Source of the DNA: JAVWJP01 sp036638975
GTDB taxonomy: Bacteria; Bacillota; Clostridia; Oscillospirales; Ruminococcaceae
DNA: 21,593 nt
Direction: 5' to 3'
NCBI GenBank assembly: GCA_036638975.1
Contig: JAVWJP010000023.1
Span: 1 to 21,593, forward strand
A model generated the notes under the pieces. That model was not told the DNA's origin, ran no database searches, and saw only the letters and a program-made list of their open reading frames with translations. How positions within the stretch are numbered: the first letter of the stretch is position 1; every line of letters starts with the position of its first letter. The translations under genes and the position numbers were made by a program. Shown in pieces: positions 8,538 through 16,511 of this stretch.

Positions 8538-8882
8538 TTAGCGCAGTTCTTCTTTAACCTTTGCCGATTTACCCAGTCTGTCGCGCAAATAATAAAGCTT
8601 GCTTCTGCGTACTTTACCATGGCGAACAAGCTCAACCTTGCTCACGTTAGGTGAATGGAGCGGAAATACTCTTTCGATTCCGCAGCCGTGCGCTACACGC
8701 CTTACCGTAAAGGTTTCGGCAATGCCGCCGTTGTTTCTGGCAATAACAGTGCCCTCGAACAACTGGATTCTCTCGCGCTCGCCCTCTTTGATTTTAACAT
8801 GAACCTTGACTGTGTCACCGATTTCGATTACAGGGACCTCTGTTTTAAGAGAGTCTTGTGCTATCAGCTTTAATGCATCCAT
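8538..8882 (-). CDS. rplS: 50S ribosomal protein L19
   Basis: L19 lies at the 30S-50S interface of the ribosome. The 114-residue protein has the family pattern: GDTVKVHVKIKEG, the FEGTVIARNNGG block, TVRRVAHGCGIERVFPLHSP and the basic C-terminal KLYYLRDR segment. GAGGAGG precedes its ATG. It is the first gene of its transcript and is preceded by a promoter and a structured leader that is probably autoregulatory. Confident by full-length match to the family. Confidence 0.98.
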   Translation of the reverse strand: MDALKLIAQDSLKTEVPVIEIGDTVKVHVKIKEGERERIQLFEGTVIARNNGGIAETFTVRRVAHGCGIERVFPLHSPNVSKVELVRHGKVRRSKLYYLRDRLGKSAKVKEELR

Positions 8883-8892
8883 TGATACATCC

Positions 8893-9020
8893 TCCTCATA
8901 TTTCAGACATTCATTCTCACTTTAAAAGTGACAGAGGACTGCCCGCCTTAATGTCGCGGTTACGGCTGTAACCGGGCAATAAGCCCCACTTTGTAAAGAC
9001 ACAAAGCGGTTACTAAATGC
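8893..9020 (-). ncRNA. L19-type (rplS) ribosomal leader RNA
   Basis: The roughly 130 nt between the promoter and rplS on the minus strand is rich in nested stems: CGGTTAC/GTAACCG (8958-8975), CTTTGT/ACAAAG (8990-9007), TCACTTT/AAAGTGA (8917-8931) and an outer GCCCG/CGGGC closing the first stem. Firmicutes carry a conserved L19 leader (Rfam L19_leader) in this position, thought to bind L19 and feed back on its own expression. Placement and stems support the call; a covariance-model hit would settle it. Confidence 0.7.
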
Positions 9021-9026
9021 CTAAAT

Positions 9027-9055
9027 ATAATATCATATATCCGCGCAATATGCAA
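9027..9055 (-). promoter_or_regulatory. rplS promoter
   Basis: TTGCAT (-35, 9050-9055) and TATTAT (-10, 9027-9032) are separated by exactly 17 bp on the minus strand, close to the sigma-A consensus. It sits directly after the DUF2344 stop, so the rplS operon has its own start. Confidence 0.75.
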
Positions 9056-9060
9056 GCCTT

Positions 9061-9747
9061 TTATGCAAATTCTTCTAATTCTCCGCCATTTTGCGCCAAA
9101 ACACGCAATTTGGTAATGCGCGGGCAATCTTGCTGACAATTTGCAAAGGCTGCAAACGCCTCTAAAACAAGTGTTGGGTTTATGCTTAATGTACCGCCCG
9201 CCGCAAGGCGAAGTGTCAATGTAAGGTCATCTCCGCTTGTGCACCTACTGCCCAAAAGCTCTACATAGGGTTTAATATCAAGCTCGTTAAAGCCTTTTTT
9301 ACTCTTTTTTTGCACAAGTATTTTTTCTTGCTCCAAGAATTTTTCAAATTCCGTATTAAGCTCCGCAGAGGTTTTTAAAGGCACACTTATTGTCACTGCG
9401 TACTCGGCTTTTACAATATCCTCGTTTTTATTTACAGGCTCTGCCACCTTATATACATTAAAATCCGGTGGTAAGGCATTATTTAAGCGCTCTTTTATTT
9501 CATCGTATGAAATATCATTTGTAACGCGCATATCCATGCTCTCGCACTCGCTTTTATAACCTAAAGGTGTCGGCATTGCAAAGGTGATATAAATATGCGG
9601 GTTAAAGCCCTGTGTATACCAAACAGGCAAGTGCGAACGTGCAAGCGCGCGCTGAAAACAGCGGTTAATATCTAGGTGCGAAATGTAAGAGGCAGCACCG
9701 CCGCGGCTGTAAAAAACGCGGATATCGCGCATATTTTCCATACTCAT
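9061..9747 (-). CDS. radical SAM-linked protein, DUF2344 family
   Basis: A 228-residue protein of the DUF2344 / TIGR03936 family, which is encoded next to, or fused to, TIGR03960 radical SAM proteins. The conserved N-terminal block is clear: RVFYSRGG, YISHLDINRCFQRALARS and the TQGFNPHI segment. I place the start at the ATG at 9745-9747, which overlaps the upstream stop by one base (TGATG) and has a run of G residues about 9 nt before it. A frame extension to 9795 has no start signal. Its function is unknown; translational coupling suggests that it works with the radical SAM enzyme, perhaps in RNA modification, which is only a guess. Confidence 0.9.
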   Translation of the reverse strand: MSMENMRDIRVFYSRGGAASYISHLDINRCFQRALARSHLPVWYTQGFNPHIYITFAMPTPLGYKSECESMDMRVTNDISYDEIKERLNNALPPDFNVYKVAEPVNKNEDIVKAEYAVTISVPLKTSAELNTEFEKFLEQEKILVQKKSKKGFNELDIKPYVELLGSRCTSGDDLTLTLRLAAGGTLSINPTLVLEAFAAFANCQQDCPRITKLRVLAQNGGELEEFA

Positions 9748-11555
9748 CAGAACGCGCACCCCCCTGTAAGAACCGAGGCTCCGCAGCCCGCACAAGACTC
9801 GCGGCAGTTTTTAGTACAAACAGCCGTATGTGCTTTTTTATTTTCTTCAATGAGAAAACGCTTTGTCACGCCGTAGTCTAGGTGCTCCCACGGAGTAATC
9901 TCGTCAAACTGCCGTGTGCGGTTTGCGTAAAAGGCAGGGTCTATACCGCACTGTTCAAAAGCATTAACCCAGTTTTCGTACTTAAAGTGGTTGTCCCAGC
10001 CGTCAAGGTTACAGCCGGAGCGCCACGCTGTTTCTATAACATCGCAAAGGTGACGGTCACCGCGGGCAAAAACGCCCTCAAGCACACTGGTTTTTGCATC
10101 ATGGTAATTAACATTTATTTTACGGCTTGTGATAACCGAAAGAAGTAGCTTTTGCTTGCGCTTTATTTCATCTATAGTAGCCTGTGGCTCGAACTGAAAA
10201 GGCGTAAACGGTTTTGGCACAAAGCCCGCAAGGCTTATAGTGACACTTACGCCCTTGCCCTTTGGCTTGTTTGGCAAAGAATAAAATAAATCTACAACCT
10301 TTTGTGCAAGCTCTGCAATTCCCTTTATATCCTCGTCGGTTTCGGTGGGAAGCCCCAGCATAAAGTACAGCTTTACAGATGTATAGCCGCCCTCAAATGC
10401 GGTCGTGCAGGTGCGTATAAGCTCCTCCTCGGTTACGTTTTTATTTATGACGTCGCGCAAACGTTGAGTACCTGCCTCCGGCGCAAACGTAAGCCCGCTT
10501 TTTCTCACATGAGCTATCTGTTCCATAAGCTCCTGCGAAAAATTATCCACTCTAAGCGAAGGCAGGCTTATATTAACCTGCTCCTTGCCTGTCCACGAAA
10601 GCATTTTTTCAAGCAAAGGTTCAAGCTGAGAATAGTCACTGGTAGAAAGTGATGAAAGCGAAATTTCATCATAGCCGGTGTTGGCTGTCAAATCAAGACC
10701 GTTTTGGTTTAAAGTTTCTGCTGTTTTCTCGCGAAAAGGGCGGTAAATAAAACCCGCCTGACAAAAACGACAGCCGCGTATACAGCCACGCAGAACCTCC
10801 AGCATAGAGCGGTCGTGTACAGGTGCAACAAAGGGTAATATAAATTTTTTAGGGAAATAAACTTTATCAAGGTCTTTTATTATGCGCTTTGTTATAGTTG
10901 CAGGCGCGCCGTCTTTTGCCTCAACAGCCTTAACAGTGCCATCATCGCTGTACGAGAACGCATACAAAGACGGCACATAAACTCCGCCGATTTGTGCAGC
11001 ATTCTTTAAAAAATCGGCTTTGCTAAGCCCTTGTTCCTTAGCTCTGCGGTGTGCCTCAACCAGCTGCGGCAAAACCTCCTCGCCCTCGCCCAACATGAAT
11101 AAGTCTATAAAATCGGCTATAGGCTCTGGGTTGCAGGCACATGGACCGCCCGCCACCACCAGCGGAGTTAAGCTCGAGCGGTCGGCACTTTTTACCGGAA
11201 GCCCCGCCAAATCGAGCATATTAAGTATAGCGGTAAAGCTAAGCTCATATTGCAGTGTAAAGCCAATCATGTCAAAATCTGCAATGGAATCTTTGCTTTC
11301 AAGCCCATAAAGCGGTATCTTATCACGGCGCATAAGCTGCTCCATGTCGCTTTCGGGCGCAAAAACGCGTTCACACCAAACCCCCGGCATTTCATTAAGC
11401 TCAGAGTATAAAATCTTCATGCCAAGGTGCGACATTCCCACTTCGTAGGTATCGGGAAAGCAAAAAGCAAAGCGATAATTGACTTCGTCGCGTTTTTTTA
11501 CAACGCTGTTGAGCTCGCCGCCCACATAACGTGCGGGGCGCTGTACTTTAAGCAA
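9747..11555 (-). CDS. B12-binding-domain type radical SAM protein, TIGR03960 family
   Basis: About 602 residues. The N-terminus (LLKVQRPARYVGGE) and following VGMSHLGMKILY segment are characteristic of the TIGR03960 family with a B12-binding-like region. The 4Fe-4S cluster motif is CIRGCRFC, at about residue 248, followed by a radical SAM barrel with LGLPTETDEDI. The C-terminus is Cys-rich (CTKNCRESCAGCG), possibly binding another cluster. Substrate is unknown. The coordinate given is the first canonical in-frame start (TTG, 11553-11555), which lacks a ribosome-binding site. An ATT at 11586-11588 has GGAGG 7 nt upstream and would add 11 residues that fit the family. Overlaps the DUF2344 partner by one base. 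Confidence 0.93.
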   Translation of the reverse strand: MLKVQRPARYVGGELNSVVKKRDEVNYRFAFCFPDTYEVGMSHLGMKILYSELNEMPGVWCERVFAPESDMEQLMRRDKIPLYGLESKDSIADFDMIGFTLQYELSFTAILNMLDLAGLPVKSADRSSLTPLVVAGGPCACNPEPIADFIDLFMLGEGEEVLPQLVEAHRRAKEQGLSKADFLKNAAQIGGVYVPSLYAFSYSDDGTVKAVEAKDGAPATITKRIIKDLDKVYFPKKFILPFVAPVHDRSMLEVLRGCIRGCRFCQAGFIYRPFREKTAETLNQNGLDLTANTGYDEISLSSLSTSDYSQLEPLLEKMLSWTGKEQVNISLPSLRVDNFSQELMEQIAHVRKSGLTFAPEAGTQRLRDVINKNVTEEELIRTCTTAFEGGYTSVKLYFMLGLPTETDEDIKGIAELAQKVVDLFYSLPNKPKGKGVSVTISLAGFVPKPFTPFQFEPQATIDEIKRKQKLLLSVITSRKINVNYHDAKTSVLEGVFARGDRHLCDVIETAWRSGCNLDGWDNHFKYENWVNAFEQCGIDPAFYANRTRQFDEITPWEHLDYGVTKRFLIEENKKAHTAVCTKNCRESCAGCGASVLTGGCAF

Positions 11556-11626
11556 TATTTTATCTAATTTTTGCTCTGTTATGTTAATATTAAAACCTCC
11601 ATATCACCTTTAATAGCTATTTTACA

Positions 11627-11632
11627 ATTATA
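11627..11632 (-). promoter_or_regulatory. -10 box of the radical SAM/DUF2344 transcript
   Basis: Perfect TATAAT on the minus strand within TTTATGCTATAATTG, about 40 nt before the probable translation start and 28 nt before the GGAGG. No good -35 is seen 17 bp upstream. Confidence 0.5.
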
Positions 11633-11755
11633 GCATAAACGCTATTATTTTACCACAGACAAAGCACCGTACAAGCGATACTTTTGCTTTTTAATTGCGT
11701 ATGTGCATAGAACGCGAATCAGATAAAAGCTAATAAGAGATTACGGTTGCAGGGA

Positions 11756-11800
11756 CATAAAAAATTCGCACCCCAAAGCAAAGCTCAAGGCGCGAATTAT
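11756..11800 (-). terminator. rho-independent terminator before the housekeeping block
   Basis: On the minus strand AATTCGC (11793-11799) pairs with GCGAATT (11763-11769), with further G-C pairs inside, and is followed immediately by TTTTTTATG. It would stop transcription leaving the accessory region. Confidence 0.65.
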
Positions 11801-11819
11801 CAGTCGCTTCAAGCGACTG
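11801..11819. repeat. 9-bp perfect palindrome
   Basis: CAGTCGCTT, one base, AAGCGACTG. Its right arm runs directly into the first 97-bp repeat unit. No T-tract follows on either strand, so it is not a standard terminator; it may be an old repeat end. Confidence 0.6.
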
Positions 11820-11872
11820 TCAAGTTTGGTTAATAAGGATACTTACGGCGCGTGCGATTTATTTAAGGTATA

Positions 11873-11908
11873 GAAAAAGCCCCGCCACGCGATTTGCGTG
11901 TCGAGGCT
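11873..11908 (-). terminator. terminator inside repeat unit 1
   Basis: Minus strand: AGCCTCGACACGC, a 5-nt loop, GCGTGGCGGGGCT, then TTTTC. The 13-bp stem has one mismatch and one G-U pair. Confidence 0.7.
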
Positions 11909-11969
11909 CTCGACTGTCAAGTTTGGTCAATAAGGATACTTGCGATGCGTGCGATTTATTTAAGATATA

Positions 11970-12005
11970 GAAAAAGCCCCGCCACGCGATTTGCGTGTCG
12001 AGGCT
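11970..12005 (-). terminator. terminator inside repeat unit 2
   Basis: Same hairpin and T-tract as in unit 1, exactly 97 bp away. It is the first terminator met by transcripts leaving the Avs-like gene, so read-through into the housekeeping genes is blocked at least three times. Confidence 0.7.
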
Positions 12006-12144
12006 CTCGACTGTCAAGTTTGGTTAATAAAGATGCGATGTGGTTTGAAACGAAATGCTGCTTTTATGGACAATAGGAAGCTTGGAACTCCTGCTGTCAC
12101 ATACAAAAAAATTACTATTCACACAGTTATTTCCACTAATTCAA

Positions 12145-14412
12145 TTAATTTGTTGATGGCAATTCTTTGGAGTCTACATAATATATTAACGACAAGTCCA
12201 AAAAATCATTAAAAGAAGCATATAGCTTTTCCCAGTCAACATCAATTTCATATTGCAAAAGGAATTTTGGAATATTGCCAATTAAAAAAGACCAATTTCC
12301 GATATAGTTGTTATCACATACTCTTGCAAACATTGACTTATGAACAATTGCATGGTAATCCCTCTGAATATCTTCTTTTGCATATATAGAAAAAAGATCT
12401 ACAAACGGCAAACAAGAATACCAACCATCCGCATATTGTGCAATTTCAAAATATCCTATTTTTTGTCCTTTAATATATTCAAAATCTTCCTCATGAATAT
12501 AACCATTCTTTAACGGCACGTACTGTGTTTCCTCAGATTTATTTGCACTAAGGTACTTCACATCAGCTGCCTCAAGTAATGGAATCAAATCATCATCTGG
12601 AGTAAGAATAGAGTAACCATATTTTTTTATACCACATAAAACCAAGTCCCTGTGCTTTGATAGCATAATATTTCGAACATACTGCCCCTCTATGGTCTTT
12701 GAATAATTGTAGGTACTCAGTAACTCCATAACCTGAGCAACCACTTCTGAGTTACTGAAACAATTATAATTTTCTGGGTTCAATTCCCAGAACCAAATCC
12801 GAAAATCGTTGTTTCTGAAATAGCCCATTTTATTGATTTTGTCAACAAAGCTGGGGTCTTTTTGGTTCACATATGATGTTAATAAATGTGAAATACCCTT
12901 GTCAGACTGTTTCATTAACCTTGCAATAATCTCAAATGACTGTTCCCACTTTATTAGATCCTTGGTTTCAAAAACCGTTAATGCTTCATCTATTGTAAAT
13001 ACACTATAATCTTTGTGTTCATAGTACATTGACCAACTATATGCCAAGTTGCTGATATCTACTTCTCTTTTTTCGTGATTTGCCAACTTTAAATATGATG
13101 CGACTAAGGTCACGACTTCATAAGAACCATTAGGTGCATTGGCTGTGATTATATCATTAAGTGTAACATTACGAAATTTGTTGTTGTCTTCTAGAAAGCC
13201 CAACTCATGCAGTTGATACTTTGCAGAACTTAAGCTATTATCTATCCAAAAATCATCTAGTCCAAACGGAAGCACATTTTCTCGCAGATCTATACAACTT
13301 TTGTTATCACCAGCAACATATCTTCGAAATGAGTCGAAAAAAACATCGCCTGTTTTACCATGAATCCAAATACTAATAAGATAATCTGTGAGTGCATTCT
13401 TCTTATCTTGCAGGTCAAGCTCAGTCTCTTTTAATTGTATTTTCAGTTTACTATAATCTATCTCTTTATCTTTTTTTTCATAAAAAGCAGAATCCTCATT
13501 GATCTGTTTAATTAAATCATTAAATTGGCTATCACATATTTGCCTATTTGACAAATATCGTGCTGCAAGCTTTTCATATCCTTTGCAAGTTAGATATACT
13601 TGCCATACATAATCTGAACTAAATATATTGTTTTCTATACCTTCGTAGGAGTGCATATACAATAACATTTGATAAACCAAACTATCGCAACCGATTAAAT
13701 CATTTCTGGTAGCGACCTGAAAAAGCAATGCAAATGAATAGTATTCGTAGATATTTAATACATCAATTCTATATTCCAACAATTTTTGTAATTGAAAATA
13801 TAAACTATTGATAGAATTATAATCTCTGGTTGAAAGCATTAATTGTGTGAAGTTATCAGCATTTGAATATTTTCTTAACATTGAGCAGTAAAACTCCTCA
13901 TCAAAGTTAAACGACTCCATTCTGGCCATATATTCGACAGATCCACTCTGTAAGCTTGCCCTTATAATGGACATTGTCCTTTTCTGCCTTAGAGCAAAAG
14001 AATTAATCTTTGTCCTTAAATAGGTGTTCAAACTGTCATGAATAAGAGAAATGCGATTAATTATTATCGTGAACAAATATGGATGTTTCTGAATGAATTC
14101 GCATATAACATCGTACATCTCTGGTTCTGCAAAGAAACCTTCTAACTCTTTCCAGGTAAAGAAGCAATTGCCTGCTGCGAATACACTAATTGCAGAGCTG
14201 GGTCTATCATTGTTCACAAACAAAGTATCATAATATTCATTTATTTCGGTAATAGGTAATCTTAAATCTATTCGATGATTTATTTTATAATCCTCTACAA
14301 GGAAATACGTAATTATAGGATATCCACCCGATACATTAAAAATCTGTTGCTGTGTACGATAGTCCGATATGCTATATGCTGTTTCTAGATATACTCTTGT
14401 CTCATCAAATGA
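12145..14412 (-). CDS. 3' part of an amber-split Avs-like STAND NTPase (rest of NTPase, winged helix, helical C-terminus)
   Basis: 755 codons that continue the next gene in the same frame after a TAG at 14413-14415. The first 60 residues complete an NTPase: SFDETRVYLETAYSI, then SGGYPIITYFL, a segment typical of STAND ATPases after the RP motif. A winged-helix-like stretch ends with ISLIHDSLNTYL. The last roughly 550 residues are leucine/tyrosine-rich helices with no repeat I could assign; by position they would be the sensor. Between the TAG and about 14125 there is no in-frame Met; the first usable codon is TTG at 14221-14223 without a ribosome-binding site, so independent translation is unlikely. 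AT-rich compared with the housekeeping block. Most likely half of a broken gene. Confidence 0.82.
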   Translation of the reverse strand, partial: SFDETRVYLETAYSISDYRTQQQIFNVSGGYPIITYFLVEDYKINHRIDLRLPITEINEYYDTLFVNNDRPSSAISVFAAGNCFFTWKELEGFFAEPEMYDVICEFIQKHPYLFTIIINRISLIHDSLNTYLRTKINSFALRQKRTMSIIRASLQSGSVEYMARMESFNFDEEFYCSMLRKYSNADNFTQLMLSTRDYNSINSLYFQLQKLLEYRIDVLNIYEYYSFALLFQVATRNDLIGCDSLVYQMLLYMHSYEGIENNIFSSDYVWQVYLTCKGYEKLAARYLSNRQICDSQFNDLIKQINEDSAFYEKKDKEIDYSKLKIQLKETELDLQDKKNALTDYLISIWIHGKTGDVFFDSFRRYVAGDNKSCIDLRENVLPFGLDDFWIDNSLSSAKYQLHELGFLEDNNKFRNVTLNDIITANAPNGSYEVVTLVASYLKLANHEKREVDISNLAYSWSMYYEHKDYSVFTIDEALTVFETKDLIKWEQSFEIIARLMKQSDKGISHLLTSYVNQKDPSFVDKINKMGYFRNNDFRIWFWELNPENYNCFSNSEVVAQVMELLSTYNYSKTIEGQYVRNIMLSKHRDLVLCGIKKYGYSILTPDDDLIPLLEAADVKYLSANKSEETQYVPLKNGYIHEEDFEYIKGQKIGYFEIAQYADGWYSCLPFVDLFSIYAKEDIQRDYHAIVHKSMFARVCDNNYIGNWSFLIGNIPKFLLQYEIDVDWEKLYASFNDFLDLSLIYYVDSKELPSTN

Positions 14413-15408
14413 CTAATCCAATAAGCTTTCTTTCATCCACGAAATATCATGGTGTAAAGGTCTTGATAACACCACAGTTCTTGTGTTATTGAGTTTATCA
14501 ATAAAATCAATAAACTGCTCCAATTGTTGTGAATTGTAATTTTCCACATGATCCAGTCCATCAATTATAATTAGCATATTTTCTTTGCGAATAATATTAA
14601 TTAATTCATCAACAAATACTTTCTTTGCTGATTTATATACTTTGATTCCAAGCTCAGAAATAAACGTTTCAAACCATATCCGTCTATTTTTATTTGGGTC
14701 CTGTGAACCCGTCCAAAATCTATAGACAATTGCATCCGGATATTTTGCACAGATCTCATCAACAAAATGACTTTTCCCAACGCCGGGTTTGCCTTCGACA
14801 AAAGTGACTCTATGTGCGAAATGATCTGGAACACTTCTTAGAAGGATAGTTTCGTTCTCCAAATCAGTAGATATTTGGATTAGCTTGGGAAGTTCATTAA
14901 TGGTAATTATAAATTTAGCATTTTGAGTTACGTCATCTGCTTTATGAATAATTTGAAGTTCTCTTGCCTCAGTATTAAACATGCTATCCATTTTTTTCGA
15001 TATCTGCTCTGGAGTCAATGGAATAACAATGATATTTTTCAGTTTAATGCAAGAAAGACCCATAAAAACATCGGTTGTTGCAATTCGTTCAGTGTTTACA
15101 ATCAATATATTATTGTCTGTTAAAACAAACTCGTTATTATTTCCTTTAATAGCGACAATATTTTTATTTACTTTTATATCATCAATAGATGTATTATGGT
15201 AATTTTTTGCCTGAACACGATACGATAATCCGTCCTGTTCTCCATTAGGCATGCACTCAAAGTACATATCGTCAAAATGTTTGGTATCCAGAGCTTCAAC
15301 TTCTATTTTAGATATATTACGTTCAGTATCCATAATTGCGAGAAAAAGTATAAAGACACTTTGTTGATATGTGTATCCCTTTAATGAATTTCTTGCAACT
15401 TCTCCCAT
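14413..15408 (-). CDS. 5' part of an amber-split Avs-like protein (PD-(D/E)XK-like nuclease and NTPase core)
   Basis: 331 residues from the ATG at 15406-15408, which has GGAGG 10 nt upstream. Residues about 1-70 look like the Cap4/DUF4297-type nuclease domain: GYTYQQS, a Glu pair at 36-38, FDDMYFE (46-51) and VQAK (65-68), matching the E, D and QxK positions of PD-(D/E)XK enzymes. Walker A GKPGVGKS is at 206-213 and Walker B LIIIDGLDH ends near 287, followed by VVLSRP. This order (nuclease, STAND NTPase, long helical C-terminus) is that of Avs anti-phage proteins, which cut DNA after sensing a phage protein. A TAG at 14413-14415 ends it in mid-domain, so it is probably non-functional unless suppressed. 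The Avs link is by architecture only. Confidence 0.82.
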   Translation of the reverse strand: MGEVARNSLKGYTYQQSVFILFLAIMDTERNISKIEVEALDTKHFDDMYFECMPNGEQDGLSYRVQAKNYHNTSIDDIKVNKNIVAIKGNNNEFVLTDNNILIVNTERIATTDVFMGLSCIKLKNIIVIPLTPEQISKKMDSMFNTEARELQIIHKADDVTQNAKFIITINELPKLIQISTDLENETILLRSVPDHFAHRVTFVEGKPGVGKSHFVDEICAKYPDAIVYRFWTGSQDPNKNRRIWFETFISELGIKVYKSAKKVFVDELINIIRKENMLIIIDGLDHVENYNSQQLEQFIDFIDKLNNTRTVVLSRPLHHDISWMKESLLD

Positions 15409-15533
15409 TGATATCAATCCTCCATTCCAGTTGATTGGTGTTACTAGATTTCAACATAAGTATCTTTACTGTCACGTCATTTTTATAATCGATTTTTTCT
15501 TTGTGAACTTCCCGTTATTAGCCTAATTAAAAA

Positions 15534-16451
15534 CTATACCCCTTGTACATCCTCAAAAACCTCTCTCGAAATAATCGCTGGATGACTGTTTTCAACCAAA
15601 TACCGCTCTTGCTGTCCGGTATTCTTTTTCTGCTTACCCGAGAAGTAATCTTCAATAAATGTTTTTTGTAGCATTACCGATCCTGTGTATTTCTCGTTAA
15701 TCAGCATTTTTCTGATGCACTCCCGGCTCCATATCGGCTTTCCGTTGGGAGAAAGTATTTTTCTTTTTGCCAACTCGCTTGCGATACTGCCTAAACTGTG
15801 ACCTTCCAGCCGTAGATTGAAAATCATTTGCACAATCGCTGCCTCGTGTGGCTCAACGACCAGCCCCTGCTTCTTGTCACTTCGATAACCATAACACTTG
15901 AAGCTGAGATACCCGGATGTGCCATTTTGAAATCCTCTATTAACACCCCACTTGATATCGTGGCTTTTGCTTTCGCTCTCTCGTTGGGCAATGGCGCAGT
16001 GGGTTTCAATCGCAATTCGTGCATCGGGGTCAAGCGAGTGAATGTTCTCCTGTTCAAAGAAAATATCTATACCCAACCTTTGTAACTCTCTGATGGAACG
16101 AATTTCATCCAGCGCATTTCGCCCAAATCGGCTAATGGATTTGGTAAGAACCATATCTATCTTGTGTTTGCGACATTTTGCCATCAGCTTTTTGAATTCG
16201 CTACGTTCCTTCATATTTCTGCCGGTAACCGCCTCACCGTAAACACCTGCATTTGTCCAAAGTGGATTTTCGGCAATTTTTGCAGTGTAGTACAAAATTT
16301 GCGATTCCAAGCTAGAGGACTGTTCCTCCGTTGTGGTGCTCACACGGCAATAGGCAGCGACACGGAGGTTCTTAAGCTGAAACGGCTTGTCCACATATTT
16401 AGGGGGAATGATGATAATGGTTCGCTCCGTTACATCACTCACCTCCACCAC
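15534..16451 (-). CDS. large serine recombinase, C-terminally truncated
   Basis: About 305 residues. The resolvase-type catalytic domain is intact: LRVAAYCRVS with the nucleophilic Ser, TKSISRFGRNALD, and a recombinase domain ending IISREVFEDVQ. Full-length members of this Clostridial family run to roughly 450-550 residues with a zinc ribbon and coiled coil; here a TAG follows FEDVQGV, so that DNA-binding part is missing. The start is doubtful. The frame opens at GTG 16449-16451, but the best ribosome-binding site (GGAGGTGAG) lies inside the frame, 8 nt before GTA at 16431-16433; relatives begin VTERTI here, which suggests that a GTG start mutated to GTA. Driven by the promoter in 16452-16511. 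Probably defective. Confidence 0.85.
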   Translation of the reverse strand: MVEVSDVTERTIIIIPPKYVDKPFQLKNLRVAAYCRVSTTTEEQSSSLESQILYYTAKIAENPLWTNAGVYGEAVTGRNMKERSEFKKLMAKCRKHKIDMVLTKSISRFGRNALDEIRSIRELQRLGIDIFFEQENIHSLDPDARIAIETHCAIAQRESESKSHDIKWGVNRGFQNGTSGYLSFKCYGYRSDKKQGLVVEPHEAAIVQMIFNLRLEGHSLGSIASELAKRKILSPNGKPIWSRECIRKMLINEKYTGSVMLQKTFIEDYFSGKQKKNTGQQERYLVENSHPAIISREVFEDVQGV

Positions 16452-16511
16452 TTAACTGTAATAATTATACCATATAATCCCGAATAGTGATAGATATTTT
16501 GTTAATATGAC
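16452..16511 (-). repeat. AT-rich recombinase-associated promoter element, copy 1
   Basis: A 60-bp element matching 19136-19195 at 48 of 60 positions without gaps (hand count), and more loosely 21380-21433. On the minus strand it contains TGGTATAAT, an extended -10 promoter, directed into the serine recombinase gene. Its upstream edge overlaps the last codons of the small recombinase gene. Confidence 0.8.

Larger units (their letters stand above)
11814..12036. repeat. 97-bp tandem direct repeat, two full units and a third partial
   Basis: Units begin at 11814, 11911 and 12008 with CGACTGTCAAGTTTGGT. The two full units differ at about 5 of 97 positions by hand count. The third copy matches for roughly 30 bp and then diverges. 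Each full unit includes a hairpin that acts as a terminator on the minus strand. A related 25-bp piece recurs at 17222-17246. Confidence 0.92.
11605..12144. other. non-coding boundary between housekeeping block and accessory region
   Basis: This stretch has no credible gene. Bases 11640-11755 hold nothing I recognise. 11756-11819 contain a terminator and a separate palindrome; 11814-12036 contain the 97-bp repeats; 12037-12144 hold nothing except a short AT-rich run-out from the 3' end of the Avs-like gene. Small open frames through the repeats are by-products of the repetition. Confidence 0.7.

Noticed and set aside
11814..12036. CRISPR array
   Set aside because: Only two full 97-bp units repeated back to back with no variable spacers, and no cas genes nearby.
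11894..12212. Short plus-strand ORFs across the 97-bp repeats
   Set aside because: Their sequence simply repeats with the DNA unit and they have no ribosome-binding site or family match.
14413..14415. Programmed amber recoding (for example pyrrolysine)
   Set aside because: No pyl genes or downstream stem-loop seen, and TAG is also used as a true stop in this window (for example the recombinase at 15534). A simple nonsense mutation is the easier explanation.
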